Below, one piece after another: positions 8,556-15,805 of a DNA stretch of 64,000 nt; the stretch's first letter is position 1; each line of letters starts with the position of its first letter. The stretch spans positions 1 to 64,000 of the forward strand of contig JANNWS010000170.1 of assembly GCA_031408575.1 (NCBI GenBank). The letters are read 5' to 3'. The notes under the pieces were generated by a model that worked only from the letters and a program-made list of their open reading frames with translations, made no database searches and was not told the origin of the DNA. The DNA comes from Aliitabrizicola sp031408575. Its GTDB lineage: Bacteria; Pseudomonadota; Alphaproteobacteria; Rhodobacterales; Rhodobacteraceae. A program made the position numbers and the translations under genes.

Positions 8556-8971
8556 TGGCCTTGTGGTTGTTCAAATCCGAACCTGACGTCTGGGGCTGGG
8601 ATCATCAGGTTGCCAAAGGCAGCCTGGGCGAAGAATGGCATGGTGTGCGAAGCTATCAGGCGCGCAACAACATGCGGGCAATGAAAGTGGGCGATCAGGG
8701 ATTTTTCTACCACTCCAACATCGGGAAAGAGATTGTCGGAATCGTCGAGGTCATCGCAGAAAGCGCGCCCGACAGCACCACAGACGATCCGCGCTGGGAT
8801 TGCGTGACAATCCGGGCGGTGGCGGCCCTTCCGCGCCGGGTGACGCTGGAAGAGTGCAAGGCAGAGCCGCGCCTTTCGCGCATGGCGTTGGTCAGCAACA
8901 TGCGCCTGTCGGTGCAACCGGTGACGCCAGTCGAGTGGGCTGTGGTCTGTGCGATGGCTGGAATGAAATGA
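8555..8971 (+). CDS. EVE domain protein (138 aa)
   Basis: The protein is a stand-alone EVE domain (PUA-like fold, thymocyte nuclear protein 1 type): WLFKSEPDVWGWD at the N-terminus, EEWHGVRSYQARNNMRAMKVGDQGFFYHSN in the middle and a C-terminal MALVSNMRLSVQPVTPVEW. EVE domains bind modified bases in DNA or RNA. The ATG at 8555 shares its A with the preceding stop (TGATG), so the frame starting at 8534 is too long. It is the last gene of the tsaD-gpsA-YciI-EVE set, and a hairpin follows within 6 bases. The link with tRNA modification through tsaD is suggestive only. Confidence 0.88.
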   Translation: MALWLFKSEPDVWGWDHQVAKGSLGEEWHGVRSYQARNNMRAMKVGDQGFFYHSNIGKEIVGIVEVIAESAPDSTTDDPRWDCVTIRAVAALPRRVTLEECKAEPRLSRMALVSNMRLSVQPVTPVEWAVVCAMAGMK

Positions 8972-8976
8972 AAAAC

Positions 8977-9005
8977 GGAGGGCCCCGACCCCGACGGGAC
9001 CCTCC
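8977..9005 (+). terminator. Hairpin after the EVE gene, candidate terminator
   Basis: GGAGGGCCCCG (8977-8987) pairs with CGGGACCCTCC (8995-9005) over 11 positions with one mismatch and a 7-nt loop, beginning 6 bases after the EVE stop. No U-run follows, so it may act with Rho or only protect the mRNA end. Confidence 0.45.
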
Positions 9006-9150
9006 ATCCACCCCACGTGCTCCCTTCGCACCACACGTGTTCTGATAAGGTCCCGGGCGTCCTGCCCTGATGAATTGACGCTAGACCGGGCTGTCACGGC
9101 GCGCAAACGCCAAGCGCGCCGAATTTGATGCAAAAGCCCGGCATGCAAAC

Positions 9151-9171
9151 GCCCGCGCGGATCACGCGGGC
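9151..9171 (-). terminator. Hairpin after the DUF2853 gene, candidate terminator
   Basis: GCCCGCG (9151-9157) and CGCGGGC (9165-9171) form a perfect 7-bp stem with a 7-nt loop. On the minus strand it lies 22 bp after the DUF2853 stop and is followed by GTTTGC, a weak T-rich tail. Confidence 0.45.
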
Positions 9172-9193
9172 GCAGCCACTCATTGCGTCGCTG

Positions 9194-9535
9194 TCAGGCG
9201 TAGACGTCGTCTTTGCCGAAATGTTTCACCAGCATGTAGTAGATCACGGCACGGTGCTTGTTGCGCTCGGACTTTCCGTAGGTCTCGATCACAGCCTTGA
9301 TCGCGTCCATAAGTTTCGGGCTGTCGGCAAGACCAAGTTTCTTCATCAGGAAGTTCGCCTTGATCGTCTCAAGCTCTGATGCGTCCGTGCCAGCAACTGT
9401 CGACGCGTCCGCATTATAGATCGCTGGACCGCAGCCGATTGTTACCTTGGTCAAAAGGGCCATATCAGGGTCCATTTTGCACTTGGTCCGCAGATCGTCA
9501 GCATACTTTGCGATAAGGTCGTCTCGTTTGCTCAT
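9194..9535 (-). CDS. DUF2853 family protein (113 aa)
   Basis: This small soluble protein matches the DUF2853 pattern: MSKRDDLIAKYADDLRTK at the start, PDMALLTKVTIGCGPAIYNADA, and a C-terminal SERNKHRAVIYYMLVKHF. It appears all-helical, with no membrane segment or catalytic motif, and the family function is unknown. The ATG at 9535 is preferred to the upstream 9574 because GGAG and AGGA lie just before it and the conserved part starts there. It is a single-gene unit facing the tsaD operon, with a hairpin in the space between. Confidence 0.85.
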   Translation of the reverse strand: MSKRDDLIAKYADDLRTKCKMDPDMALLTKVTIGCGPAIYNADASTVAGTDASELETIKANFLMKKLGLADSPKLMDAIKAVIETYGKSERNKHRAVIYYMLVKHFGKDDVYA

Positions 9536-9674
9536 TCCTGATACTCCAATCCCTTTGCGATGCCGGTTCGGCATGCCCCCAAATGTTCCGCCTTCGATAC
9601 ACCAGACGGGTACGAAGCGAGGTTAGGCGAAAGGTGACGGGCCACAAAGAAAAATTGTGTCGGGTTTTGCCCGG

Positions 9675-10247
9675 TCAGGCGCGGTTGAGCGAGATTATGT
9701 ATTGATTTGCCATCAGACGCAGGCTGGCCGCATCGCCAAGGGCCGCAACAGCCGCCTCGACGGCCCGTTTGACAGGCGCACCGCTGGCGTCGGACATCCA
9801 GTTGAAATCATCCCCGGCGATAATGCCGTTCGGCCTTACCTTCTGCAGGCATAGCGCAATATCCCGACCGATGAACGGCTCGTTATGGTTGGCGTCGATA
9901 TAGACCCAGTCAAGGTGACCGTCGGAGAAGGCATTCAGGGCCGCATCCGAGGTCGCACGGTGAACCTGCACGGTCGGCGTTTCGCTGAACGCTGCCACCA
10001 CGTCCTGATACTTTTGCTCCATCAAGAATTCGTTCTTCTTGCGGCCAAAGCCGGTGTTTCCGAATTCGGGCTGATACAGCCACGGGTCGATCAGGTGCAG
10101 TTCCGCCGGCTGACAGATCTCGAGAATCCGGCGGCTGAAATGTCCCTCCCAAACGCCAACCTCGGCAACGCGAGCGCCCTTGGGCAGCGACCGAAGCATC
10201 CGGTCGCGCAGCTTGTCACGCTTCGATATCTGTTCTGGTTCGGCCAT
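9675..10247 (-). CDS. Class I SAM-dependent methyltransferase (190 aa)
   Basis: The protein shows the class I methyltransferase pattern. Motif I is AEVGVWEGHFSRRIL (about residues 28-42). An acidic end of strand 2 reads LHLIDPWLYQ, DWVYIDANH is at about 115, and GGIIAGDDFN-like NGIIAGDDFNWM is at about 140. It resembles the Methyltransf_24 group, whose members modify small molecules or sugars. The substrate cannot be read from the sequence. It lies 86 bp downstream of ahcY on the same strand, and the SAH made by methyltransferases is the AhcY substrate. Co-transcription is possible but not shown. Confidence 0.85.
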   Translation of the reverse strand: MAEPEQISKRDKLRDRMLRSLPKGARVAEVGVWEGHFSRRILEICQPAELHLIDPWLYQPEFGNTGFGRKKNEFLMEQKYQDVVAAFSETPTVQVHRATSDAALNAFSDGHLDWVYIDANHNEPFIGRDIALCLQKVRPNGIIAGDDFNWMSDASGAPVKRAVEAAVAALGDAASLRLMANQYIISLNRA

Positions 10248-10333
10248 CCGCCTGTTGCCCTTCGTACAAAACTTGGTCGCAACAGGCTAGATCAGCGGCG
10301 CGCGCCCGGCAAATGCCAAAGCGCGCGACATCC

Positions 10334-11728
10334 TCAATAGCGGTAATGTTCCGATTTAAACGGCCCGTCAACCGACACGCCGATATAGTAGGCCTGATCC
10401 GGCTTCAGCTCGGTCAGCTTGACGCCGATTTTCTTCAGGTGCAGGCGCGCCACCTTTTCATCAAGGTGCTTGGGCAGAATGTAGACACCCGGCGCATAGT
10501 CCGAGCCCTTGGTCCACAGCTCGATCTGCGCCAGAACCTGATTGGTAAAGCTGGCCGACATCACAAAGGACGGGTGGCCCGTGGCATTGCCCAGATTGAG
10601 CAGGCGGCCTTCGGACAGCAGGATGATCCGGGCGCCCGAAGGCATCTCGATCATGTCCACCTGATCCTTGATGTTCGTCCATTTGTGGTTGCGAAGCGAC
10701 GCCACCTGAATCTCATTGTCGAAATGGCCGATATTGCCGACAATCGCCATGTCTTTCATCGCGCGGATATGCTCGATGCGGATCACGTCCTTGTTGCCCG
10801 TGGTAGTGATGAAGATGTCGGCGCTGTCGACCACATCTTCCAGCAAGACAACTTCGAACCCGTCCATAGCCGCCTGAAGGGCGCAGATTGGGTCGATTTC
10901 GGTAACTTTCACCCGCGCTCCGGCCCCCTGAAGCGACGCGGCAGAGCCTTTGCCAACGTCACCATAGCCACAGACCACGGCCACCTTGCCGGCCATCATG
11001 GTGTCGGTAGCACGGCGGATGCCGTCAACCAGCGATTCCTTGCAGCCATACTTGTTGTCGAATTTGGACTTGGTGACGCTGTCGTTCACGTTGATCGCGG
11101 GAAACGGCAGCAGACCCTGCTTGTGCAGATCGTACAGCCGATGAACGCCCGTCGTAGTTTCCTCGGAAACGCCGCGAATGGCGTCGCGCTGTTTGGTAAA
11201 CCAGCCGGGCGAAGCTGCCAGCCGTTTGCGAATCTGGTTGAACAGACACACTTCCTCATCACTCGTCGGCACAGCGATCAGGTCGGTTTCGCCCGCCTCT
11301 ACCCGCGCGCCCATCAGGATGTAAAGCGTTGCATCCCCGCCGTCGTCAAGGATCATGTTGCAGGTGCCTTCCTTGAACTGGAAGATCATGTCGGTGTAGG
11401 TCCAGTAATCTTCCAGCGTTTCGCCCTTGATGGCGAACACCGGGACGCCGGACTCGGCAATCGCTGCCGCCGCATGGTCCTGCGTCGAGAAGATGTTGCA
11501 CGAGGCCCAGCGCACTTCCGCACCAAGCGCCACAAGCGTTTCGATCAAGGCCCCGGTCTGGATGGTCATGTGCAGGCTGCCCGCGATGCGTGCGCCCTTA
11601 AGCGGCTTGGAGGGACCGAACTCTTCGCGCAACGCCATCAGGCCCGGCATTTCGGTTTCTGCAATGATCAATTCCTTGCGGCCGAACGAAGCCAACGCGA
11701 TGTCCTTGACGATGTAGTCTTTCGGCAT
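10334..11728 (-). CDS. ahcY: Adenosylhomocysteinase (464 aa)
   Basis: AhcY hydrolyses S-adenosylhomocysteine to homocysteine and adenosine and so relieves product inhibition of methyltransferases. It begins MPKDYIVKDIALASFGRKEL, carries the NAD-binding GYGDVGKG loop (about residue 250) and ends with the canonical KSEHYRY. The ATG at 11728 has a GGAGCGG ribosome site and gives the usual 460-470 residue length; the upstream extension of the frame is not homologous. A long open frame on the opposite strand is only a shadow. In Rhodobacter, ahcY is likewise found near the regA/hvrA region. No SAH riboswitch pattern was recognised in its leader. Confidence 0.97.
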   Translation of the reverse strand: MPKDYIVKDIALASFGRKELIIAETEMPGLMALREEFGPSKPLKGARIAGSLHMTIQTGALIETLVALGAEVRWASCNIFSTQDHAAAAIAESGVPVFAIKGETLEDYWTYTDMIFQFKEGTCNMILDDGGDATLYILMGARVEAGETDLIAVPTSDEEVCLFNQIRKRLAASPGWFTKQRDAIRGVSEETTTGVHRLYDLHKQGLLPFPAINVNDSVTKSKFDNKYGCKESLVDGIRRATDTMMAGKVAVVCGYGDVGKGSAASLQGAGARVKVTEIDPICALQAAMDGFEVVLLEDVVDSADIFITTTGNKDVIRIEHIRAMKDMAIVGNIGHFDNEIQVASLRNHKWTNIKDQVDMIEMPSGARIILLSEGRLLNLGNATGHPSFVMSASFTNQVLAQIELWTKGSDYAPGVYILPKHLDEKVARLHLKKIGVKLTELKPDQAYYIGVSVDGPFKSEHYRY

Positions 11729-11839
11729 GGGGTCCGCTCCTGTCTGAATTATGATTTGAGGGGCAGATAGCACAGGGTAACCCTCTCGACAATCGGCGGT
11801 GCCGGTCGCTAAAGCTTGGTCGTCTTTTGGGGTAGGGCG

Positions 11840-12436
11840 ATGAAACAGCCGCGTGCATGGCAACGGATGCTGTCCGGTCGCAGGCTTGACCTGCTTGATC
11901 CAACCCCGGTGGATATCGAGATCGAGGATATCGCACACGGATTGGCATTTGTTGCGCGCTGGAACGGGCAGACATTTGGCGATTGGCCCTATTCGGTGGC
12001 CGAACACTCGTTATTGGTCGAACAGATCTACGCACGGGTCGATCCCGTGCCACCGGCGCGGTGGCGTCTGGCAGCACTGCTGCATGATGCGCCGGAATAT
12101 GTGATCGGCGACATGATCGGCCCGGTGAAGTCCGCCGTTGGCCCGGCCTACGGCGAACTTGACCTGCGGCTTACGGCCGCGGTGCATCTGCGATTTGGCT
12201 TGCCCTCAGCGCTGCCGCTGGCTGTGAAGACGGCAATCAAGAAGGCAGACCGCATCTCGGCCTGGTTGGAGGCAGTTCAGATCGCCGGGTTTCGCAAGGA
12301 TGAGGCGGATCGCTTGTTTGGGCGGCCCGAGGCCGGACAGATGGCCGGTCTTGAAATCCATCTCCGCCCGCCGGTCGAGGTTCGGGCGGCCTTTGTTCGG
12401 CGTCACGCCGAACTTCTGGCGGCCTGCACGGGCTGA
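11840..12436 (+). CDS. HD-domain phosphohydrolase, YfbR-like (198 aa)
   Basis: The metal-binding HD pattern is complete: SVAEHSLLV (His, residue about 60), ALLHDAPEYVIGDMIGP (HD, about 82) and a downstream KKADR Asp (about 135). This arrangement is that of YfbR/YedJ-type hydrolases, and several relatives are 5'-deoxynucleotidases. The start ATG at 11840 has GGTAGGG 4-10 bases before it. It diverges from ahcY with 111 bp between the starts. The real substrate is unknown; deoxynucleotide monophosphates are a family-based guess. Confidence 0.85.
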   Translation: MKQPRAWQRMLSGRRLDLLDPTPVDIEIEDIAHGLAFVARWNGQTFGDWPYSVAEHSLLVEQIYARVDPVPPARWRLAALLHDAPEYVIGDMIGPVKSAVGPAYGELDLRLTAAVHLRFGLPSALPLAVKTAIKKADRISAWLEAVQIAGFRKDEADRLFGRPEAGQMAGLEIHLRPPVEVRAAFVRRHAELLAACTG

Positions 12437-12571
12437 AAAATCTGCGTCGTCCGTGCTACCGGGCGACCATCAGGCTTTGCTAGCGCTGGTGTCGTCAGCC
12501 TGCCGTGAACACCAAGCCATTCAGTGGATATTCTTCTACTGCGGCGCTCACGGCACGATTGGTTACACTGG

Positions 12572-12886
12572 TCAGATTGCCAGGCTCTCCGGCGATTTTC
12601 CAGAGTTCAGCGCGGCTTCAAACCAGCGCGGCTTGCGGCCCCGGCCAGACCAGGTATCAGCCGAATTGGCTGGGTTGGAATATTTCGCCGTTGCAGGTGC
12701 GCGCTTGCGGCTAAAGTTTGTGCCTGTAAGTTCTGCCAGAGTAAAGCCCATCTCGCGGGCTTTGTCTTCAAGCTCTGACAGCGCTTCTTTTTTCTTGCGG
12801 TCTTCGAAAGTCGCGATTGCCTTTGTCACCTGCGAATGCAGATCTTTCAGTTCTTTCAGCGTCAGCGCGTGAAGATTAACGTCCAT
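12572..12886 (-). CDS. hvrA: H-NS family regulator HvrA (104 aa)
   Basis: The protein has an N-terminal oligomerising coiled coil (about 1-45: LTLKELKDLHSQVTKAI...) and the C-terminal H-NS DNA-binding motif YSNPANSADTWSGRGRKPRWF at about 68-88. Its place directly after regA matches hvrA of Rhodobacter capsulatus and spb of R. sphaeroides, which tune photosynthesis gene expression to light and modulate other redox-controlled genes. H-NS family members bind curved A+T-rich DNA and often silence. It has its own ribosome site (GGAGGG before the ATG). A 103-bp gap with a strong hairpin separates it from regA, suggesting partly independent expression. Confidence 0.88.
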   Translation of the reverse strand: MDVNLHALTLKELKDLHSQVTKAIATFEDRKKKEALSELEDKAREMGFTLAELTGTNFSRKRAPATAKYSNPANSADTWSGRGRKPRWFEAALNSGKSPESLAI

Positions 12887-12928
12887 TGTGATTTCCCTCC
12901 TGCGGATCGAAATCCAATAGACTTGTAC

Positions 12929-12958
12929 CCCTCAGGTTTCAAGATTGAACCTTGAGGG
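12929..12958. terminator. Long hairpin between regA and hvrA
   Basis: CCCTCAGGTTTCAA (12929-12942) faces TTGAACCTTGAGGG (12945-12958), 12 of 14 positions paired around a 2-nt centre. On the minus strand it sits about 30 bases after the regA stop and 43 bases before the hvrA ATG. The only T-run (12966-12971) is on the plus strand. It could attenuate regA-to-hvrA read-through, serve as a processing site, or stop transcription from either side. Confidence 0.4.
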
Positions 12959-12989
12959 CGGGCGGTTTTTTGCTAATACGCAGCAGCGA

Positions 12990-13544
12990 TTATTTCGGGC
13001 TGCGCTTGGCGAGTATTCTCTGCAGAGTGCGTCTATGCATGTTCAGGCGCCGCGCCGTCTCGGATACATTGCGGTCACATAGTTCGTAAACCCTTTGAAT
13101 ATGCTCCCACCGAACGCGGTCGGCGGACATCGGGTTTTCCGGCGGCGGCGGAAGCGCTTCGCCTTTGTAAAGAAGGGCTGCCGCAATGTCGTTCGCATCG
13201 GCGGGCTTTGACAAGTAGTCGGTTGCCCCGATCTTGACCGCGGCAACTGCCGTCGCAATGGCACCGTAACCCGTCAGAACGACGATGCGGCAATCCGGCC
13301 TGCGGTCGCGCAACATTTCAACGACATCAAGGCCGTTGCCATCTTCCAACCGCAGGTCAACTACGGCATAGGCCGGAGGGCGCGCCTGCGCCATGGCTTT
13401 GCCCTGGGCCACGCTTTCTGCTGTTTCGGGCAGGAAGCCCCGTTTTTCCATGGCCTTGGCAAGACGCTTTACGAACGGTTCGTCATCGTCAACCAAAAGA
13501 AGCGTCCGGTCATCGCCAAGATCGGAAATATCTGAATCTGACAT
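12990..13544 (-). CDS. regA: Redox response regulator RegA/PrrA/ActR (184 aa)
   Basis: This is the response regulator of the RegB/RegA two-component system, a global redox switch controlling photosynthesis, carbon and nitrogen fixation and respiration in its relatives. The receiver has the acidic pair in LLVDDDEPF and the phospho-acceptor D63 in VVDLRLEDGNGLD, with a KPAD lysine near 113. A proline linker (LPPPPENP) leads to a Fis-type helix-turn-helix, NVSETARRLNMHRRTLQRILAKR. The ATG at 13544 gives exactly the family length of 184; upstream in-frame starts at 13559 and 13589 are less likely. It lies 64 bp downstream of senC on the same strand. Confidence 0.97.
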   Translation of the reverse strand: MSDSDISDLGDDRTLLLVDDDEPFVKRLAKAMEKRGFLPETAESVAQGKAMAQARPPAYAVVDLRLEDGNGLDVVEMLRDRRPDCRIVVLTGYGAIATAVAAVKIGATDYLSKPADANDIAAALLYKGEALPPPPENPMSADRVRWEHIQRVYELCDRNVSETARRLNMHRRTLQRILAKRSPK

Positions 13545-13608
13545 GTTTGAGCTTTCCATGCTTACGCTGACCAGATGTAGGTCGCGCAATGCCCTGGGTC
13601 AAATTCAC

Positions 13609-14229
13609 TCAGGCCTCGCCGGCGAAGCACGCGATGCGGTCGGCCATTTCATCCGGCGTCACCTCACGGCGGAAGAAATCGGCAAAGCCTGTTTCGGGGA
13701 GCATCAGATAGGTGAATGTCGAGTGATCGACCAGATAGAATTCGTCACCACTGTCCTGCAGTTTGAAGTAGGCCTTATAGGCTTGCGACGCCTTGGTGAT
13801 CTGATCGTCGGAGCCGGTCAGGGCGATCATGCGCGGATGAAGGTTTGCGGCGTAATCCGCCAGCGCCTCGGGTGTGTCACGCTTTGGGTCGACCGATACA
13901 AACACCAGATTTACATCAACCCCTCGCTCTTCCAGAATATCGACCGCTTCGGCGTTGCGCGCGTTGTCTATCGGGCAAACGTCAGGGCAGTAGGCATATC
14001 CGAAATAAATCAGCGTCGGCCGTGTGATCACATCGGCGTCGGTCACTGTCTTGCCGGTCTGGTCAACCAGTGTGAACGGCCCACCGATTGCTGCGGCGCC
14101 CCCCGCAACCTGACCGCCTCGGCAGGCCGCAAAGGAGTCGTCGTTGCGCCCCGACAGGGTGACCCAAGCCGTTGCTCCCAACACGGCTGTCACCGCCAGA
14201 ACGGCCGCGCCTGCCAAAAGTTTCGTCAT
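13609..14229 (-). CDS. senC: SCO1/SenC/PrrC copper-binding protein (206 aa)
   Basis: SenC/PrrC is a membrane-anchored, thioredoxin-fold copper protein needed for cytochrome oxidase assembly, and it signals oxidase state to RegB in Rhodobacter. The N-terminal helix (about residues 3-25) anchors it in the periplasm. The copper ligands are C81 and C85 in YCPDVCP and H169 in VDHST. The ATG at 14229 is chosen because AAGGGG ends about 6 bases before it; ATG 14235, two codons earlier, would have no spacing. It heads the senC-regA-(hvrA) unit, diverging from regB. Confidence 0.95.
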   Translation of the reverse strand: MTKLLAGAAVLAVTAVLGATAWVTLSGRNDDSFAACRGGQVAGGAAAIGGPFTLVDQTGKTVTDADVITRPTLIYFGYAYCPDVCPIDNARNAEAVDILEERGVDVNLVFVSVDPKRDTPEALADYAANLHPRMIALTGSDDQITKASQAYKAYFKLQDSGDEFYLVDHSTFTYLMLPETGFADFFRREVTPDEMADRIACFAGEA

Positions 14230-14327
14230 CGTCATCCCCTTTTTGCCCCTGACATCCTGGCGCATTGATCCGGCCGCGGCGCAGGCCTAACAAGGATCAA
14301 CCTCGTAGTTTACAGGCGTAGCCGAAC
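14230..14327. promoter_or_regulatory. Divergent regB / senC-regA control region
   Basis: These 98 bp must hold the promoters of both regB (plus) and senC-regA (minus). I see no clear FNR box (TTGAT-N4-ATCAA) and no unambiguous -35/-10 pair. RegA autoregulates this region in related bacteria; that is family knowledge, not read from these bases. Confidence 0.55.
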
Positions 14328-15710
14328 ATGGTTTTCCCTATCCCCACGCGCCGCGACACGCGCATTGAATGGGTTCGTCTGCGGACACTGATCCTGCTGC
14401 GATGGTTGGCCGTCACCGGCCAGCTTGCCGCGATTACCGTAGCCGATCGTCAATTCGGCATGCAACTGCCGTTGGGGCTTTGTTACCTTGCGGTGGGGGC
14501 TGCGATAATCGCGAACCTTGTCGCGACCTTCGTTTTTCCCGAAAACAAGCGGCTGTCAGAGCGTGACGCGATGTTGACGCTGTTGTTCGATGTGTCGCAG
14601 CTGGCCCTTCTGATTTATCTGACGGGCGGCCTGAACAACCCGTTTGCCTTGCTGATACTGGTGCCGGTAACCATTTCAGCCAGCGCGCTGGAGTTGCGGA
14701 CAACGGTGCTGCTTGGGTTGATTGCGATTCTGCTGGTCACTGTTATCGCGCTTTTCAACATACCGCTTCGCTTTCCGGACGGCACGATCCTTCAGGTGCC
14801 GGTGATGTTCGAAATCGGCTTCTGGCTGTCGATCGTGATCGGAATCGTATTTCTGGCACTGTATTCCCGGCGCGTGGCGACCGAAATCCGAACAATGTCG
14901 GACGCGCTGCTGGCAACGCAGATGGCGCTGGCCCGCGAACAGAAGCTGACCGATCTTGGCGGTGTTGTCGCCGCCGCTGCGCATGAACTGGGAACACCGC
15001 TGGCAACGATCATGCTCGTCAGCTCGGAACTTGTTGACGAACTGGCAGACCGGGCCGACCTTCAGGAAGATGCGCGCCTGATCCGCGCCCAGGCCGACCG
15101 CTGCCGCGATATCCTGCGTTCGATGGGGCGCGCGGGCAAGGATGATCGTCACCTGCGTCACGCGCCGCTTGGAACCGTGCTTCGCGAAGCGGCGGAACCG
15201 CATCTGGCACGCGGCAAGTCGGTGGTGTTCGATCTCTTTCCCGGACCGCAGGGCGATGACAGGCAGCCGACCATCCTGCGCCGGCCGGAAATCATTCACG
15301 GCATCCGCAATCTGATACAAAATGCCGTAGACTTCGCACAGGGCAAGGTCTGGGTCGATGCGACCTGGACTGATCGGGCCGTATCGGTTCGCATCATCGA
15401 CGATGGCGAGGGGTATCCCGCACATGTCTTGGGGCGCATTGGCGATCCGTTCATGCGCAGCCGGCGCGCCACACAGGATAACGGTCAGCCGCACGCATAC
15501 GAAGGCATGGGCCTGGGTCTTTTCATCGCAAAGACACTGTTGGAACGGTCGGGTGCCGAGCTGAGCTTTGCCAACGGCGCTGACCCGTTTTTAACGCAAA
15601 CCGAACATCCGGACAGGTCTGGCGCCATTGTCGAGGTGGTCTGGCCGCTCGGCGCAATCGTTGTGCCGGAAGGTGATCCATTGGGACCCAATCAGCCGAT
15701 AAAAGGCTGA
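14328..15710 (+). CDS. regB: Redox sensor histidine kinase RegB/PrrB (460 aa)
   Basis: Six hydrophobic helices fill about residues 20-180. Between them, residues 100-106 read GGLNNPF, the conserved ubiquinone-binding loop of RegB. The H-box histidine is H219 (AHELGTP). C259 in ADRCRDILRSMG corresponds to the redox-active cysteine that forms an intermolecular disulfide in Rhodobacter RegB. The ATPase domain has NLIQNAVDFA, DDGEGYP and GMGLGLFIAK. All features needed for sensing and phosphotransfer to RegA are intact. Length and divergent arrangement with senC-regA match the family. Autophosphorylation is expected to fall when the quinone pool is oxidised. Confidence 0.97.
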   Translation: MVFPIPTRRDTRIEWVRLRTLILLRWLAVTGQLAAITVADRQFGMQLPLGLCYLAVGAAIIANLVATFVFPENKRLSERDAMLTLLFDVSQLALLIYLTGGLNNPFALLILVPVTISASALELRTTVLLGLIAILLVTVIALFNIPLRFPDGTILQVPVMFEIGFWLSIVIGIVFLALYSRRVATEIRTMSDALLATQMALAREQKLTDLGGVVAAAAHELGTPLATIMLVSSELVDELADRADLQEDARLIRAQADRCRDILRSMGRAGKDDRHLRHAPLGTVLREAAEPHLARGKSVVFDLFPGPQGDDRQPTILRRPEIIHGIRNLIQNAVDFAQGKVWVDATWTDRAVSVRIIDDGEGYPAHVLGRIGDPFMRSRRATQDNGQPHAYEGMGLGLFIAKTLLERSGAELSFANGADPFLTQTEHPDRSGAIVEVVWPLGAIVVPEGDPLGPNQPIKG

Positions 15711-15805
15711 ATTCGCGCGTCAATCAACCTTGCGTTCACATTCCGTTAATCTGTTCCTCCAATAGTTGACATCGAATTAACTATTCCACGCAGGGTGGTC
15801 GGCGG

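Noticed and set aside
10313..11770. 485-codon open frame on the plus strand opposite ahcY
   Set aside because: It is the high-GC shadow of ahcY, whose motifs and HYRY end are unmistakable; the antisense product resembles nothing.
11729..11839. SAH riboswitch upstream of ahcY
   Set aside because: The conserved GAGGAGCGCUG-type core and pairing arms were not found in the short leader.
12437..12571. Possible small gene or RNA between the HD hydrolase and hvrA
   Set aside because: Short, without ribosome site, long stem or similarity; it simply separates convergent genes.
15711..15805. CtrA-type half-sites (TTAACTAT, CGTTAATC) before the PAS gene
   Set aside because: The second half-sites are missing or at the wrong spacing; A+T-rich promoter sequence explains them.
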